From the NCBI GenBank assembly GCA_944382845.1, contig CALWNN010000022.1, positions 1 to 64,000 of the forward strand: a DNA stretch of 64,000 nt. Direction: 5' to 3'. The position numbers and the translations under genes are program-made. Under the pieces are notes generated by a model. The model ran no database searches, had not been told where the DNA came from, and saw only the letters and a list, made by a program, of their open reading frames with translations. Source of the stretch: an uncultured Clostridia bacterium. GTDB taxonomy: Bacteria > Bacillota > Clostridia > Oscillospirales > Ruminococcaceae. Below, piece after piece: positions 54,755 to 62,998 of this stretch; position 1 is the stretch's first letter; each line of letters begins with the position of its first letter.

Positions 54755-55957
54755 ATGGGAAAAGCACTTATAATCGGTGCAGGTGGAGTTGCGGGAGTTG
54801 TAATACACAAATGCTGTCAGAACAGCGAGGTATTTGACGCAATATGTATTGCAAGCCGTACAAAGTCAAAATGCGACAAATTCAAGGAAGAGCTTCAGGG
54901 GAAGACAAAGACGGAGATCACCACCGCACAGGTTGACGCAGACAACGTGCCTGAACTTGTGGAGCTTATTAAAAGCTACAAGCCGGATGTGGTTATAAAC
55001 GTTGCCCTTCCTTATCAGGATCTTCACATAATGGACGCCTGCCTTGAATGTAAGGTAAACTATGTTGATACCGCAAATTACGAGCCTGAGGACACGGCGA
55101 AATTTGAATACAGCTGGCAGTGGGCGTACAGAGAACGTTTTGAAAAGGCAGGCATAACTGCGCTTTTGGGAAGCGGCTTTGACCCGGGAGTAACAGGAGT
55201 TTTTTCCGCTTACGCTCAGAAGCACCACTTTGACGAAATACATTATATTGACATTCTTGACTGTAATGGAGGCGACCACGGTTACCCCTTTGCAACAAAT
55301 TTCAACCCTGAAATAAATATCCGTGAGGTGTCTGCGAAAGGCTCTTACATTGAAAACGGAAAATGGGTGGAAACTGAGCCGATGGAAATCAAGAGGGAAT
55401 ACGATTTCAAGGGAGTCGGAAAGAAGGATATGTACCTTCTTCACCATGAAGAGCTTGAATCTCTTGCAATTAATATCAAGGGAGTAAAGAGAATAAGATT
55501 CTTTATGACCTTCGGACAGAGCTACCTTACTCATCTCAAATGCCTTGAGGACGTAGGAATGACTTCTATAGAGCCTATAATGTACGAGGGAAGAGAAATC
55601 GTTCCGCTTCAGTTCTTGAAGGCTGTCCTTCCGGACCCTGCAAGCCTTGGACCGAGAACAGTCGGAAAGACAAATATCGGCTGTATTTTTACGGGAATAA
55701 AGGACGGCAAGGAAAAGCATTATTATCTTTATAACATATGCGACCATCAGGAATGTTATAAGGAAGTCGGTTCTCAGGCAATATCCTATACAACGGGAGT
55801 TCCTGCTATGATAGGCGCAATGATGCTTGTAACAGGAAAGTGGAATATGCCGGGAGTTCATAACATCGAGGAATTTGACCCGGATCCTTTCATGGAAGAG
55901 CTTAATAAATGGGGACTTCCATGGGAAGAAGATTTCAATCCCGTGCTTGTTGACTGA
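54755..55957 (+). CDS. Carboxynorspermidine/carboxyspermidine dehydrogenase (saccharopine dehydrogenase-like)
   Basis: This 400-residue NADPH-dependent enzyme has Rossmann motif IIGAGGVAGVVIHKC, then NVALPYQDLHIMDACLECKVNYVDTANYE and GSGFDPGVTGVFSAYAQKH. TYGVPAMIGAMM-like sequence lies near the end. Adjacency to nspC identifies it as CANSDH rather than lysine-pathway saccharopine dehydrogenase. It condenses aspartate semialdehyde with putrescine or diaminopropane and reduces the product to carboxy(nor)spermidine. A single nspC follows after 18 nt. Confidence 0.92.
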   Translation: MGKALIIGAGGVAGVVIHKCCQNSEVFDAICIASRTKSKCDKFKEELQGKTKTEITTAQVDADNVPELVELIKSYKPDVVINVALPYQDLHIMDACLECKVNYVDTANYEPEDTAKFEYSWQWAYRERFEKAGITALLGSGFDPGVTGVFSAYAQKHHFDEIHYIDILDCNGGDHGYPFATNFNPEINIREVSAKGSYIENGKWVETEPMEIKREYDFKGVGKKDMYLLHHEELESLAINIKGVKRIRFFMTFGQSYLTHLKCLEDVGMTSIEPIMYEGREIVPLQFLKAVLPDPASLGPRTVGKTNIGCIFTGIKDGKEKHYYLYNICDHQECYKEVGSQAISYTTGVPAMIGAMMLVTGKWNMPGVHNIEEFDPDPFMEELNKWGLPWEEDFNPVLVD

Positions 55958-55975
55958 TCTTAGGAGAAAAGGAAA

Positions 55976-57103
55976 ATGTTTGATATAACAAAGGTGCATA
56001 CTCCTTGTTATGTAGTTGACAAGGGACTTTTGAGAAAGAACCTTGAAATACTTCAGGGTGTGAAAAACCGCACGGGAGCGAAGATACTCCTTGCGCAAAA
56101 GGCTTTCTCAATGTATTCGCTTTATCCTTTTATAGGAAAATATTTAGACGGCACCGCCGCAAGCGGACTTTATGAGGCAAGGCTCGGCCATGAATGCATG
56201 GGAAAGGAAAATCACGTTTTTTGTGCGGCATATCGTGAAGATGAAATTGATGAAATAATTTCCTGCTGCGGGCATATTATTTTCAATTCATTTACTCAGC
56301 TTGAACGCTACAGAGAAAAAGTTCTTGCTGCCGGCAAAAAGATAGGACTGCGTATAAATCCCGAACATTCAACTCAGGAAGGACATGAAATTTACGACCC
56401 GTGTTCCCCGAAATCAAGACTTGGGATAACTTCAGAAAATTTTCAACCTGATAATCTGGACGGAGTTACGGGACTTCATTTTCATACCCTTTGCGAGCAG
56501 AATTCCGACGACCTTGAATCTACTCTTGAGGCAATTGAAGAAAGGTTCGGGAAATATCTCGGAGCATTGGAGTGGATAAATTTTGGCGGAGGTCATCATA
56601 TCACACGGAAGGATTATGATATTCCACGACTTGAAGGCTGTATAAAAAGAATGCAGGAGAAATATGGGCTTGAGGTGTACCTTGAGCCGGGTGAGGCTGT
56701 GGCTTTAAACGCAGGTTATCTTGTAACAAAAGTACTGGATATTACGTCAAACGATATGCCTATCGCCATACTGGATACATCTGCTGCCTGTCATATGCCG
56801 GATGTTCTTGAAATGCCTTACAGACCGCCTCTTTATAGTTCGGGTCTGCCGGGAGAAAAGAAGTACACATACCGCCTCGGGTCGCAGACCTGTCTTGCAG
56901 GGGACGTTATCGGTGAATATTCATTTGATTCTCCTCTTAAAATCGGAGATATTCTTGTTTTCTGCGATATGGCAATATACTCCATGGTCAAGAACAATAC
57001 CTTTAACGGAATGCCGTTGCCATGGATTTATGTTGCGGAGGAAAACGGAGAGGTTGAACTTATAAGGAAATTTTCTTACGAAGATTTTAAAATGCGGCTT
57101 TGA
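55976..57103 (+). CDS. nspC: Carboxynorspermidine decarboxylase
   Basis: This 375-residue fold type III PLP decarboxylase has the PLP Lys in KILLAQKAFSMYS, then RINPEHSTQEGHEIYDPCSPKSRLG, GLHFHTLCEQN, WINFGGGHHIT and CDMAIYSMVKNNTFNG. It decarboxylates carboxyspermidine or carboxynorspermidine, completing the AdoMet-independent route. SD taggagaaaagg. It forms an operon with the dehydrogenase and perhaps the next gene (23 nt downstream). Confidence 0.95.
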   Translation: MFDITKVHTPCYVVDKGLLRKNLEILQGVKNRTGAKILLAQKAFSMYSLYPFIGKYLDGTAASGLYEARLGHECMGKENHVFCAAYREDEIDEIISCCGHIIFNSFTQLERYREKVLAAGKKIGLRINPEHSTQEGHEIYDPCSPKSRLGITSENFQPDNLDGVTGLHFHTLCEQNSDDLESTLEAIEERFGKYLGALEWINFGGGHHITRKDYDIPRLEGCIKRMQEKYGLEVYLEPGEAVALNAGYLVTKVLDITSNDMPIAILDTSAACHMPDVLEMPYRPPLYSSGLPGEKKYTYRLGSQTCLAGDVIGEYSFDSPLKIGDILVFCDMAIYSMVKNNTFNGMPLPWIYVAEENGEVELIRKFSYEDFKMRL

Positions 57104-57126
57104 GTTTAAATGAAAGGACGAGTATT

Positions 57127-57810
57127 ATGAAAAATGTATATTTTGACCCTTCACAATGGAGCTTTGACAGAGGAGTAAAGTCCTGCGTAGGTTCTTTGAA
57201 GGTTGTCAAGGGCTTTGACGGAAACGATGTAACCGCATGGCAGATAGCCGACTGGATGTGGAGCTGGACGACTCTTGGCACAACAATGGAACTTGAGCCT
57301 GACTCAGAATATATTTTCACATTCTGGTTAAACGGCGGAGAAAACGACCGAAGCGACGAGGTGTGCAATCTTGATATCTGGTTCGGAGGGGACTGGGACA
57401 ACAGGATAACATTCAAGCTCAACAGAAATTATCTTATGCCTACCCTTGTGAAAAACGGCTGGTATCTGTTTTCTGTTCCATTTCAGACTGCTCAGTCGGG
57501 GACTGTTTCCATGGCATTCAACGTAATGGGAGCTGTGACGACTATCGCTCCTGCAAAATCGGCAGTAGAATATGCGTCGGTTGTCGGAGACGAGGACGAT
57601 CCGGACAGGATACAGCGTCCTAACATTGTTTTTGAAAACGGTTATCCTGAGGAGGAGCAGAGAAAATATCTCAGTGTAAACGTAGGCGGAAAGAAAATTT
57701 CGGCTACCGCTTCACAGCTTAAAAAGATATTTAAAGTGGCGGGAGCTGTTGCCGCAGGACTTGTGGTCGTATTTTCCATTGCAAGAAAAGCGAAAGGTAA
57801 GAAAAAATAA
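57127..57810 (+). CDS. Tail-anchored beta-rich protein of unknown function
   Basis: This 227-residue protein has an N-terminal region (1-150) that reads as a beta-sandwich, carbohydrate-binding-module-like, rich in Trp and Asp (TAWQIADWMWSWTTLGTTMELEPDSEY; FWLNGGENDRSDEVCNLDIWFGGDWDN). A linker and one C-terminal membrane span (AGAVAAGLVVVFSIA) capped by basic residues follow. There is no signal peptide, so topology is unclear; a cytoplasm-facing tail-anchored protein is possible. It follows nspC and stops directly before repeat copy 8. Confidence 0.7.
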   Translation: MKNVYFDPSQWSFDRGVKSCVGSLKVVKGFDGNDVTAWQIADWMWSWTTLGTTMELEPDSEYIFTFWLNGGENDRSDEVCNLDIWFGGDWDNRITFKLNRNYLMPTLVKNGWYLFSVPFQTAQSGTVSMAFNVMGAVTTIAPAKSAVEYASVVGDEDDPDRIQRPNIVFENGYPEEEQRKYLSVNVGGKKISATASQLKKIFKVAGAVAAGLVVVFSIARKAKGKKK

Positions 57811-58025
57811 TATAACCAAGTCGCCGATGTCCCCCTGCTGTATTATTCAGCAGGTCTTGTCGAGTATTCGGCAGGGATCCATTCAGTTTTTCAGTGGGGG
57901 TCTTAATCCCCGGTTGTTTTTATCTTTGATAAAAACAACTGTTGAAACTTCTGAGGAGCAAACTGCGACGCACTGCAATCGTAGCAACCAATTTAAAGCA
58001 AGCTTAATCGGCTTTGCTTCGATAA
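57811..58025 (+). repeat. Interspersed mosaic repeat, copy 8
   Basis: Head tataaccaagtcgccgatg begins at the base after the upstream stop codon. It has palindromes (ctgtattattcagcag, gagtattcggcaggg) and the ttcagtttttcagtggggg arm. The alternative hairpin cassette gttgtttttatc-ttt-gataaaaacaac replaces the usual right arm. A short ggagcaaactgcg, a decayed D module and the ttaagcaagcttaatcgg variant of the tail follow. Confidence 0.92.
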
Positions 58026-58070
58026 AAAACCTCGGAAAAAGCGGTTTTACCCGTTTGTCCGAGGTTCTTT
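58026..58070 (-). terminator. Intrinsic terminator of the FemAB-like gene
   Basis: On the minus strand aacctcgga pairs with tccgaggtt, with extra pairing inside (aaacgggtaaaaccg). It is followed by TTTTTTATC. It abuts the end of repeat copy 8. Confidence 0.8.
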
Positions 58071-58072
58071 GT

Positions 58073-59173
58073 TTAGTCCGCCGTCCTGTGCTTTAAAAGT
58101 CTCAGAGTTTTCAGTCTGTGAAGCTTGCGGTAACATTTTTCTGCAAAACCTACAAGCTTTTTCTTGAATGGAGAGAATGTGTAGAAAAATTCTCCGGCAT
58201 AAGTAACAACTTCTCCGTTAAATCCCTTTTTGAACTTGTAAACTCCGTAATTCGGGTGGCTTTCGTCCTTGTAAAAGGGTATGCCCTGAAAATCGTAAAT
58301 GAAATTCTTTCCCTCTATCGCCCACTTTATCATCGTCCACTGCATAAGGTAGTTGGGATAGGTGTTTCTGTGGTGATTTGCAGAAGCTCCGTAAACATAA
58401 CAGGTCTTTCCTGCATATTGAGTGGTAACAGCTCCTGAAACAGGGATGGGTTCTTTTCCTTCTTCCTCATAATAGCAAACAAAAAGCCTGCAATGCTCGG
58501 CTGTAAGTCCGTCAAGCATTTTTGCAAAGTATTCCTTTGAACGAATGGAAAATCCGTCACGCTTTCCTGTTTCTATCATCATGGGGTAGAAGTCGTCAAG
58601 AGCTTCTTTTCCGCATACCTTACAGACAACACCCTTTCGTGAAGCCTTTCTTATCCTGTTTCTCCAGTCGGGTTTGAATGAAGCCATAACCTCATCTTCT
58701 GTTTTGCCCTCGATATTTCTTAACATATAATTATTTCTTGCCTGAATTGTGGAAAGCTCCGGAGCGTTATCTATATGGGAAAATCCAAGTCCTCTCATAA
58801 GCTCCGTTATGTCCGTTTCCTTTTCTTCAAAACAAGGGTCCCACATGAATTCATAGCTTTTGTGCTTCTTGCCAAGGGCTTTTACACCGTCAAGAAGATC
58901 CTTTAAGGTCTCCTCGTCCCGGTAATCGCAAACAGGTCCGTGGGGTGCGTAAAGAAATGTACAGCCAAGAATAGGTATCTTTTTTATAAGTACAAGACAG
59001 GTTCCTTTTATCTTTCCGTCATTTCCTCTTGAGATAACAGCGTCCCAGCCCCAGTTCTGTTTTACCTTGGGCCACTTCAGTGACTGCATGAAAACTCCGT
59101 TTTTGTGAGTTTTTGCAAAGTTTTCAAACTCCTCACATAATACAGCGTTGTTTTTATCCAGTATCTCCAACAA
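58073..59173 (-). CDS. FemAB-family aminoacyltransferase (peptidoglycan bridge)
   Basis: This 366-residue protein is built of two GNAT-like lobes as in FemX/FemAB. MQSLKWPKVKQNWGWDAVISRG, FLYAPHGPVCDYRDEETL and NWRNRIRKASRKGV-like sequence (KPDWRNRIRKASRKG) are visible. YVYGASANHHRNTYPNYLMQWTMIKWAIEGK and YDFQGIPFYKDESHPNYGVYKFKKGF are typical. The family adds amino acids from aminoacyl-tRNA to lipid II stem peptides. Start is TTG 59173 with aaagga upstream; no ATG fits. Which amino acid is added is unknown. Confidence 0.9.
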   Translation of the reverse strand: MLEILDKNNAVLCEEFENFAKTHKNGVFMQSLKWPKVKQNWGWDAVISRGNDGKIKGTCLVLIKKIPILGCTFLYAPHGPVCDYRDEETLKDLLDGVKALGKKHKSYEFMWDPCFEEKETDITELMRGLGFSHIDNAPELSTIQARNNYMLRNIEGKTEDEVMASFKPDWRNRIRKASRKGVVCKVCGKEALDDFYPMMIETGKRDGFSIRSKEYFAKMLDGLTAEHCRLFVCYYEEEGKEPIPVSGAVTTQYAGKTCYVYGASANHHRNTYPNYLMQWTMIKWAIEGKNFIYDFQGIPFYKDESHPNYGVYKFKKGFNGEVVTYAGEFFYTFSPFKKKLVGFAEKCYRKLHRLKTLRLLKHRTAD

Positions 59174-59306
59174 TTATCAGTCCTTTTTATATTTAAATCA
59201 AACTTTATTATAACACAAATCACATGAAAAATCAACCGCTAAATTTTTTGTTTTAGTGATTAGAATTTAAAACACGGATAAAAATAATATTGTAGCAATT
59301 TTTTGT

Positions 59307-59334
59307 TGACAATAAAAAAGTGTGTGTTATAATA
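59307..59334 (+). promoter_or_regulatory. Sigma-A promoter of the VanY-like gene
   Basis: TTGACA (59307-59312), a 16-nt spacer and TATAAT (59329-59334) lie about 43 nt before ATG 59377. Confidence 0.85.
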
Positions 59335-59376
59335 ATCTTTAAGAACATCAGAAAGGCTATTTTTGGGAGATATTAC

Positions 59377-61032
59377 ATGGCGAGCAGTAAAAATGATAAG
59401 ATAAAAAAACTTTTACCCATTATTATATTGATATGCGGGGCTTTGATAGCTCTGACTGTGTTTTTTGCAGTAAGACGCGTATATTACCCTGAAAAAGTAT
59501 ATTTTTTAAATAACGAGATAGAGCTTTTTGCCGGAGAAACAAAAAAGCTTTCGGCTTTGACAAAACCTGTTCTTCCCTTCGGCAGCAACCTTATGTATGA
59601 AAGCTCAGATGAAAGCGTAGCAAAAGTATCGTCAAACGGTACAGTAACGGCTGTTTCCGGTGGGGAAGCCACCATTACCGCTTCTCACAGGCTTAATAAA
59701 AAATCGGCTCAGCTTAAAATAACTGTTCTGGAAAATCTTGTGAACGTCATTTTAAATGAAAAGGAAATCAAAATGAATAAAGGAGAAAGCTATACCCTTG
59801 ACGTAGAAACCGAGATACAGGGAAATATCGATCCCGACATAGGATTTTCTTCCTCTGACGAAAAGGTAGCGAAGGTTTCTCAGAACGGAATTATTACTGC
59901 TGTCGGCGACGGAAGCGCCCGGATTACCGTTTCTGATAAAAGTGGCGGGACAGCTTCGGTAAGAGTGTTTGTTGAAACTCCACTTGAAAGCATAGGCTTT
60001 GCGAAGGATTATTACAGAATATCCACAGGCGAAAGCGTCGAGTTATTACCTTCCTTTACTCCTGACGACGCTACCGACAAAAGTATTTCTTATTCAGTTT
60101 ATCCAAGCGGAATTGCAAAGGTGGAAAACGGAATTATAACAGGGATATCTCCCGGAACAGCCTATATTGTTGCAAAAAATGAAAAATCCGGACTTTCTTC
60201 AACAGTTACGGTTTACGTTTCTCAGGGAGTATCTTCTATTTCTCTTTCAAATACAAGCGTTACCGTTTACGAGGGAGAAAGCTTTACTGTAACGGCAACA
60301 GTTCTTCCCGAAAATGCCGGCAATAAAAATATAAACTGGTACACTTCAAACGGATATATTGCCTCTGTTTCTCCTGAAGGGTCGGCAGTCACCATAACGG
60401 GTGTAAAGCAGGGAAACTGTACAGTTACGGCTGTAAGCGCACAAAATGAAAATATAAAAGCCGAGATAAAGGTTACAGTCAAGGAAAAAATAACTCAGCC
60501 GGAGATCCGGCCGACCTATATTGACGGGATACTTGTTGTAAACAAGACCTATGGGCTTCCAAGAAATTATAACAGTGGCGGAGGGCTTACAAAGGAAACC
60601 TCAGAAGCTTTTGCGAAAATGCAGGCTGACGCAAAAAAGGACGGAATTAACCTTTATGTTGCGTCAGGGTATCGTTCCTACGAACGACAGCAACAGCTTT
60701 TTAACTACTATCTTTCACGCGGACAGGGGCAGGCGTATGTTGAAACATATTCTGCACGTCCCGGATATTCCGAGCATCAGGCAGGCGTTGCAATTGATGT
60801 GAATCTGGCGTCGAAGGCTTTTCTCGGAACTCCTGAGCAGATATGGCTTCACGAGCATTGCGTGGAGTACGGTTTCATAATAAGATATCCTGATGGTAAA
60901 TCCGATAAAACAGGGTTTATGTACGAGCCATGGCACATCAGGTATCTCGGAGTTGATACAGCTAAGAAGGTTGCGGACTCAGGTCTTTGCCTTGAAGAAT
61001 ATCTGGGAATTTCCTCGGTTTATGCTGATTGA
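59377..61032 (+). CDS. Ig-like (BIG2) repeat D-alanyl-D-alanine carboxypeptidase, VanY type
   Basis: This 551-residue protein has an N-terminal signal-anchor (about 9-33). Four bacterial Ig-like (Big_2) repeats span about 50-385, each with a (A)KVS.NG.(I/V)TAV.(G/S)G or similar signature. A C-terminal M15B peptidase follows: VASGYRSYERQQQLF, the Zn ligands in SEHQAGVAIDVN and EPWHIRYLG. It trims the terminal D-Ala from peptidoglycan stem peptides. The Ig-like stalk probably places the catalytic domain in the wall. ATG 59377 has gggag upstream. Confidence 0.93.
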   Translation: MASSKNDKIKKLLPIIILICGALIALTVFFAVRRVYYPEKVYFLNNEIELFAGETKKLSALTKPVLPFGSNLMYESSDESVAKVSSNGTVTAVSGGEATITASHRLNKKSAQLKITVLENLVNVILNEKEIKMNKGESYTLDVETEIQGNIDPDIGFSSSDEKVAKVSQNGIITAVGDGSARITVSDKSGGTASVRVFVETPLESIGFAKDYYRISTGESVELLPSFTPDDATDKSISYSVYPSGIAKVENGIITGISPGTAYIVAKNEKSGLSSTVTVYVSQGVSSISLSNTSVTVYEGESFTVTATVLPENAGNKNINWYTSNGYIASVSPEGSAVTITGVKQGNCTVTAVSAQNENIKAEIKVTVKEKITQPEIRPTYIDGILVVNKTYGLPRNYNSGGGLTKETSEAFAKMQADAKKDGINLYVASGYRSYERQQQLFNYYLSRGQGQAYVETYSARPGYSEHQAGVAIDVNLASKAFLGTPEQIWLHEHCVEYGFIIRYPDGKSDKTGFMYEPWHIRYLGVDTAKKVADSGLCLEEYLGISSVYAD

Positions 61033-61198
61033 TGCGAAAAAGTGGCAGTGGCTTTTTGGGATTCTCCTCTTTCATTGAATGTCTTGCCCGGACAAAAGCC
61101 CTCTGACAGGCGGATTTGTTGCAAATGATGATATTAAACCTCTGTCTGCGACTGCTGTGAACACTACCACGGCAGGGTTTTTAACAGAATGTAAAATG

Positions 61199-61240
61199 AA
61201 AAGCCGCTCTTTTTTGGGTTAAAGGGCGGCTTTGGCTTTG
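61199..61240 (+). terminator. Probable intrinsic terminator after the VanY-like gene
   Basis: aaagccgc (61200-61207) pairs with gcggcttt (61226-61233), with tttt/aaa pairing inside. The following T-stretch is interrupted. Between 61033 and 61199 I see nothing else. Confidence 0.55.
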
Positions 61241-61248
61241 ATCACTGA

Positions 61249-61277
61249 TTGACAATCGATAAAAGGGGTGATATAAT
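61249..61277 (+). promoter_or_regulatory. Consensus promoter upstream of repeat copy 9 and trkA
   Basis: TTGACA (61249-61254), exactly 17 nt and TATAAT (61272-61277) lie 16 nt before repeat copy 9. If active, it transcribes the whole repeat as part of a leader of about 340 nt for trkA-trkH. Confidence 0.8.
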
Positions 61278-61292
61278 ATTCTCTGGTATTTT

Positions 61293-61514
61293 AATAACTA
61301 AGTCGCCGATGTCCCCTTGCCGAATATTCGGCAGGGTTCCATTCAGTTTTTCAGTGGGGGTTTTAATCCCCGGTTGTTTTTATCTTTGATAAAAACAACT
61401 GTTGAAACTTCTGAGGAGCAAAGCTCCTCGGCGGCGATTGCAATCGTCGCAACGTGATTAAGCCTGTCTGCTGAAAAGCAGACATCCTTATCAACGCTTT
61501 GCTCCGATTTAAAT
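61293..61514 (+). repeat. Interspersed mosaic repeat, copy 9 (full length)
   Basis: Head aataactaagtcgccgatg is followed by one palindrome (ccgaatattcggcag) and the ttcagtttttcagtggggg arm. It has the same gttgtttttatc / gataaaaacaac cassette as copy 8. ggagcaaagctcc, the D module gattgcaatcgtcgcaacg, the cctgtctgctgaaaagcaga cassette of copy 7 and tail atcaacgctttgctccgatt follow. It combines cassettes seen separately in copies 7 and 8. Confidence 0.95.
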
Positions 61515-61621
61515 TTTTCCTGCTCTGAGTTTTACTACAGCATATTAAGAAATAAAAAAGGAGGCGTGCTTGAATTTTAAGGCGATAGTTGCGTGGCGTT
61601 GCCTTAAGCACGGCAGAGATA

Positions 61622-62980
61622 ATGAAGGTTGTTATTATAGGCAACGGAAAAGTGGGAAGCAATCTTTCCGCTCAGCTTGTAAGCGAGGGCCACGATGTAA
61701 CAGTCGTGGACACAAGGGCTTCTGCTCTTGAAAAATCAAAAAATACACAGGATATACTTTGTATCGAGGGAAACGGCGCCACTGCCGAGGTTCAGCTTGA
61801 GGCCGCTGTAAACAAGGCCGGACTTCTTGTTGCAACAACTCCGTACGATGAACTTAATATGCTTTGCTGCCTTATTGCAAAAAAGCTTGGAGCCAAGAAA
61901 ACAATTTCAAGAGTCAGAAATCCCGAATATTTCAAACAGACGGAGCTTATAAGAGAGGATCTGGGGCTTTCAATGATAATAAACCCGGAGCGTACTACTG
62001 CGGACGAGATATTCAGAGTTCTGGTTTTTCCATCTGCCGCAAAGCTTGAGGTTTTCGGCAAGGGACGGGTAGAGCTTGTTGAATATAAGCTTTCCGAAAA
62101 TTCAAAAATAATAAATATGAGCTTGGCTGAGATCTACAAGCAGACCAAGCTGAAAATACTTATATGCGCTGTTGTAAGAGATGGAGAAATCTTTATTCCC
62201 GGCGGCGATTTTGTGTTAAGGGCAGGGGACAGGATAAGCATTTCTGCTTCTCACAAGGATATTGAAAGTTTTTTCAGGGTTACAGGACTTTTAAAGGATA
62301 AGATAAAAACCGTTATGATCGTAGGCGGCGGAAGAATATGCTACTATCTTGCAATGCAGCTTCTTTCTATCGGAATGAGAGTGAAAATAATAGAAAATGA
62401 CTATGAACGATGCGAGGAGCTTGCCGAGCTTCTTCCGAAAGCGATTATAATAAACGGTGACGGCACCGATCAGGAACTTTTAATGGAAGAGGGAATTACA
62501 GACGCAGATTCTTTTGTTGCACTTACGGGAATAGATGAGGAAAACATGATAATGTCCCTTTATGCAAAAAACAATACCAACGCAAAGGTTGTTACAAAGG
62601 TGAACAGAGAAAGCTATATCGACCTTTCATCTCAGATAGGGCTTGACACGGTAATGTCGCCGAAATATCTTACCACAAGCAGTATATTAAGCTATGTTCG
62701 ATCAATGGCAAACGCTGCGGGAAGCAACATTGAATCTCTTTATCACATTGTTGGGAACAAGGTTGAAGCAATAGAATTTCGCATAAGTGAAAAAATTCCC
62801 GGACTTGTGGGAATCCCGCTTAAAGAACTTGAACTTAAAAATGATATGCTTATTTGTGCGATTATAAGAAAAAGAGACGCTATTGTTCCCGGCGGAAATG
62901 ACAGAATAGAGCTTGGTGATTCTGTCGTGGTTGTTTCTAAGGAACACAGGTTTTCCGATATAACAGATATTTTAGCGTAA
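61622..62980 (+). CDS. trkA: Trk potassium uptake regulatory subunit TrkA
   Basis: This 453-residue cytosolic protein has two RCK units. Each has a Rossmann NAD-binding domain (MKVVIIGNGKVGSNLSAQLVSEGHDVTVVD; TVMIVGGGRICYYLAMQL) followed by a TrkA_C ligand domain. It gates the TrkH channel in response to nucleotides. ATG 61622 is the protein-sequence start but has only a weak ribosome-binding site. The strong aaggagg (61558-61564) precedes a TTG at 61570 in another frame. Confidence 0.94.
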   Translation: MKVVIIGNGKVGSNLSAQLVSEGHDVTVVDTRASALEKSKNTQDILCIEGNGATAEVQLEAAVNKAGLLVATTPYDELNMLCCLIAKKLGAKKTISRVRNPEYFKQTELIREDLGLSMIINPERTTADEIFRVLVFPSAAKLEVFGKGRVELVEYKLSENSKIINMSLAEIYKQTKLKILICAVVRDGEIFIPGGDFVLRAGDRISISASHKDIESFFRVTGLLKDKIKTVMIVGGGRICYYLAMQLLSIGMRVKIIENDYERCEELAELLPKAIIINGDGTDQELLMEEGITDADSFVALTGIDEENMIMSLYAKNNTNAKVVTKVNRESYIDLSSQIGLDTVMSPKYLTTSSILSYVRSMANAAGSNIESLYHIVGNKVEAIEFRISEKIPGLVGIPLKELELKNDMLICAIIRKRDAIVPGGNDRIELGDSVVVVSKEHRFSDITDILA

Positions 62981-62998
62981 GACTCAAGGGGAAAAGTC

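Noticed and set aside
54866..56098. 410-codon antisense ORF opposite the carboxynorspermidine dehydrogenase gene
   Set aside because: The plus strand encodes a clearly recognisable enzyme over the same region. The antisense translation is low in recognisable domains.
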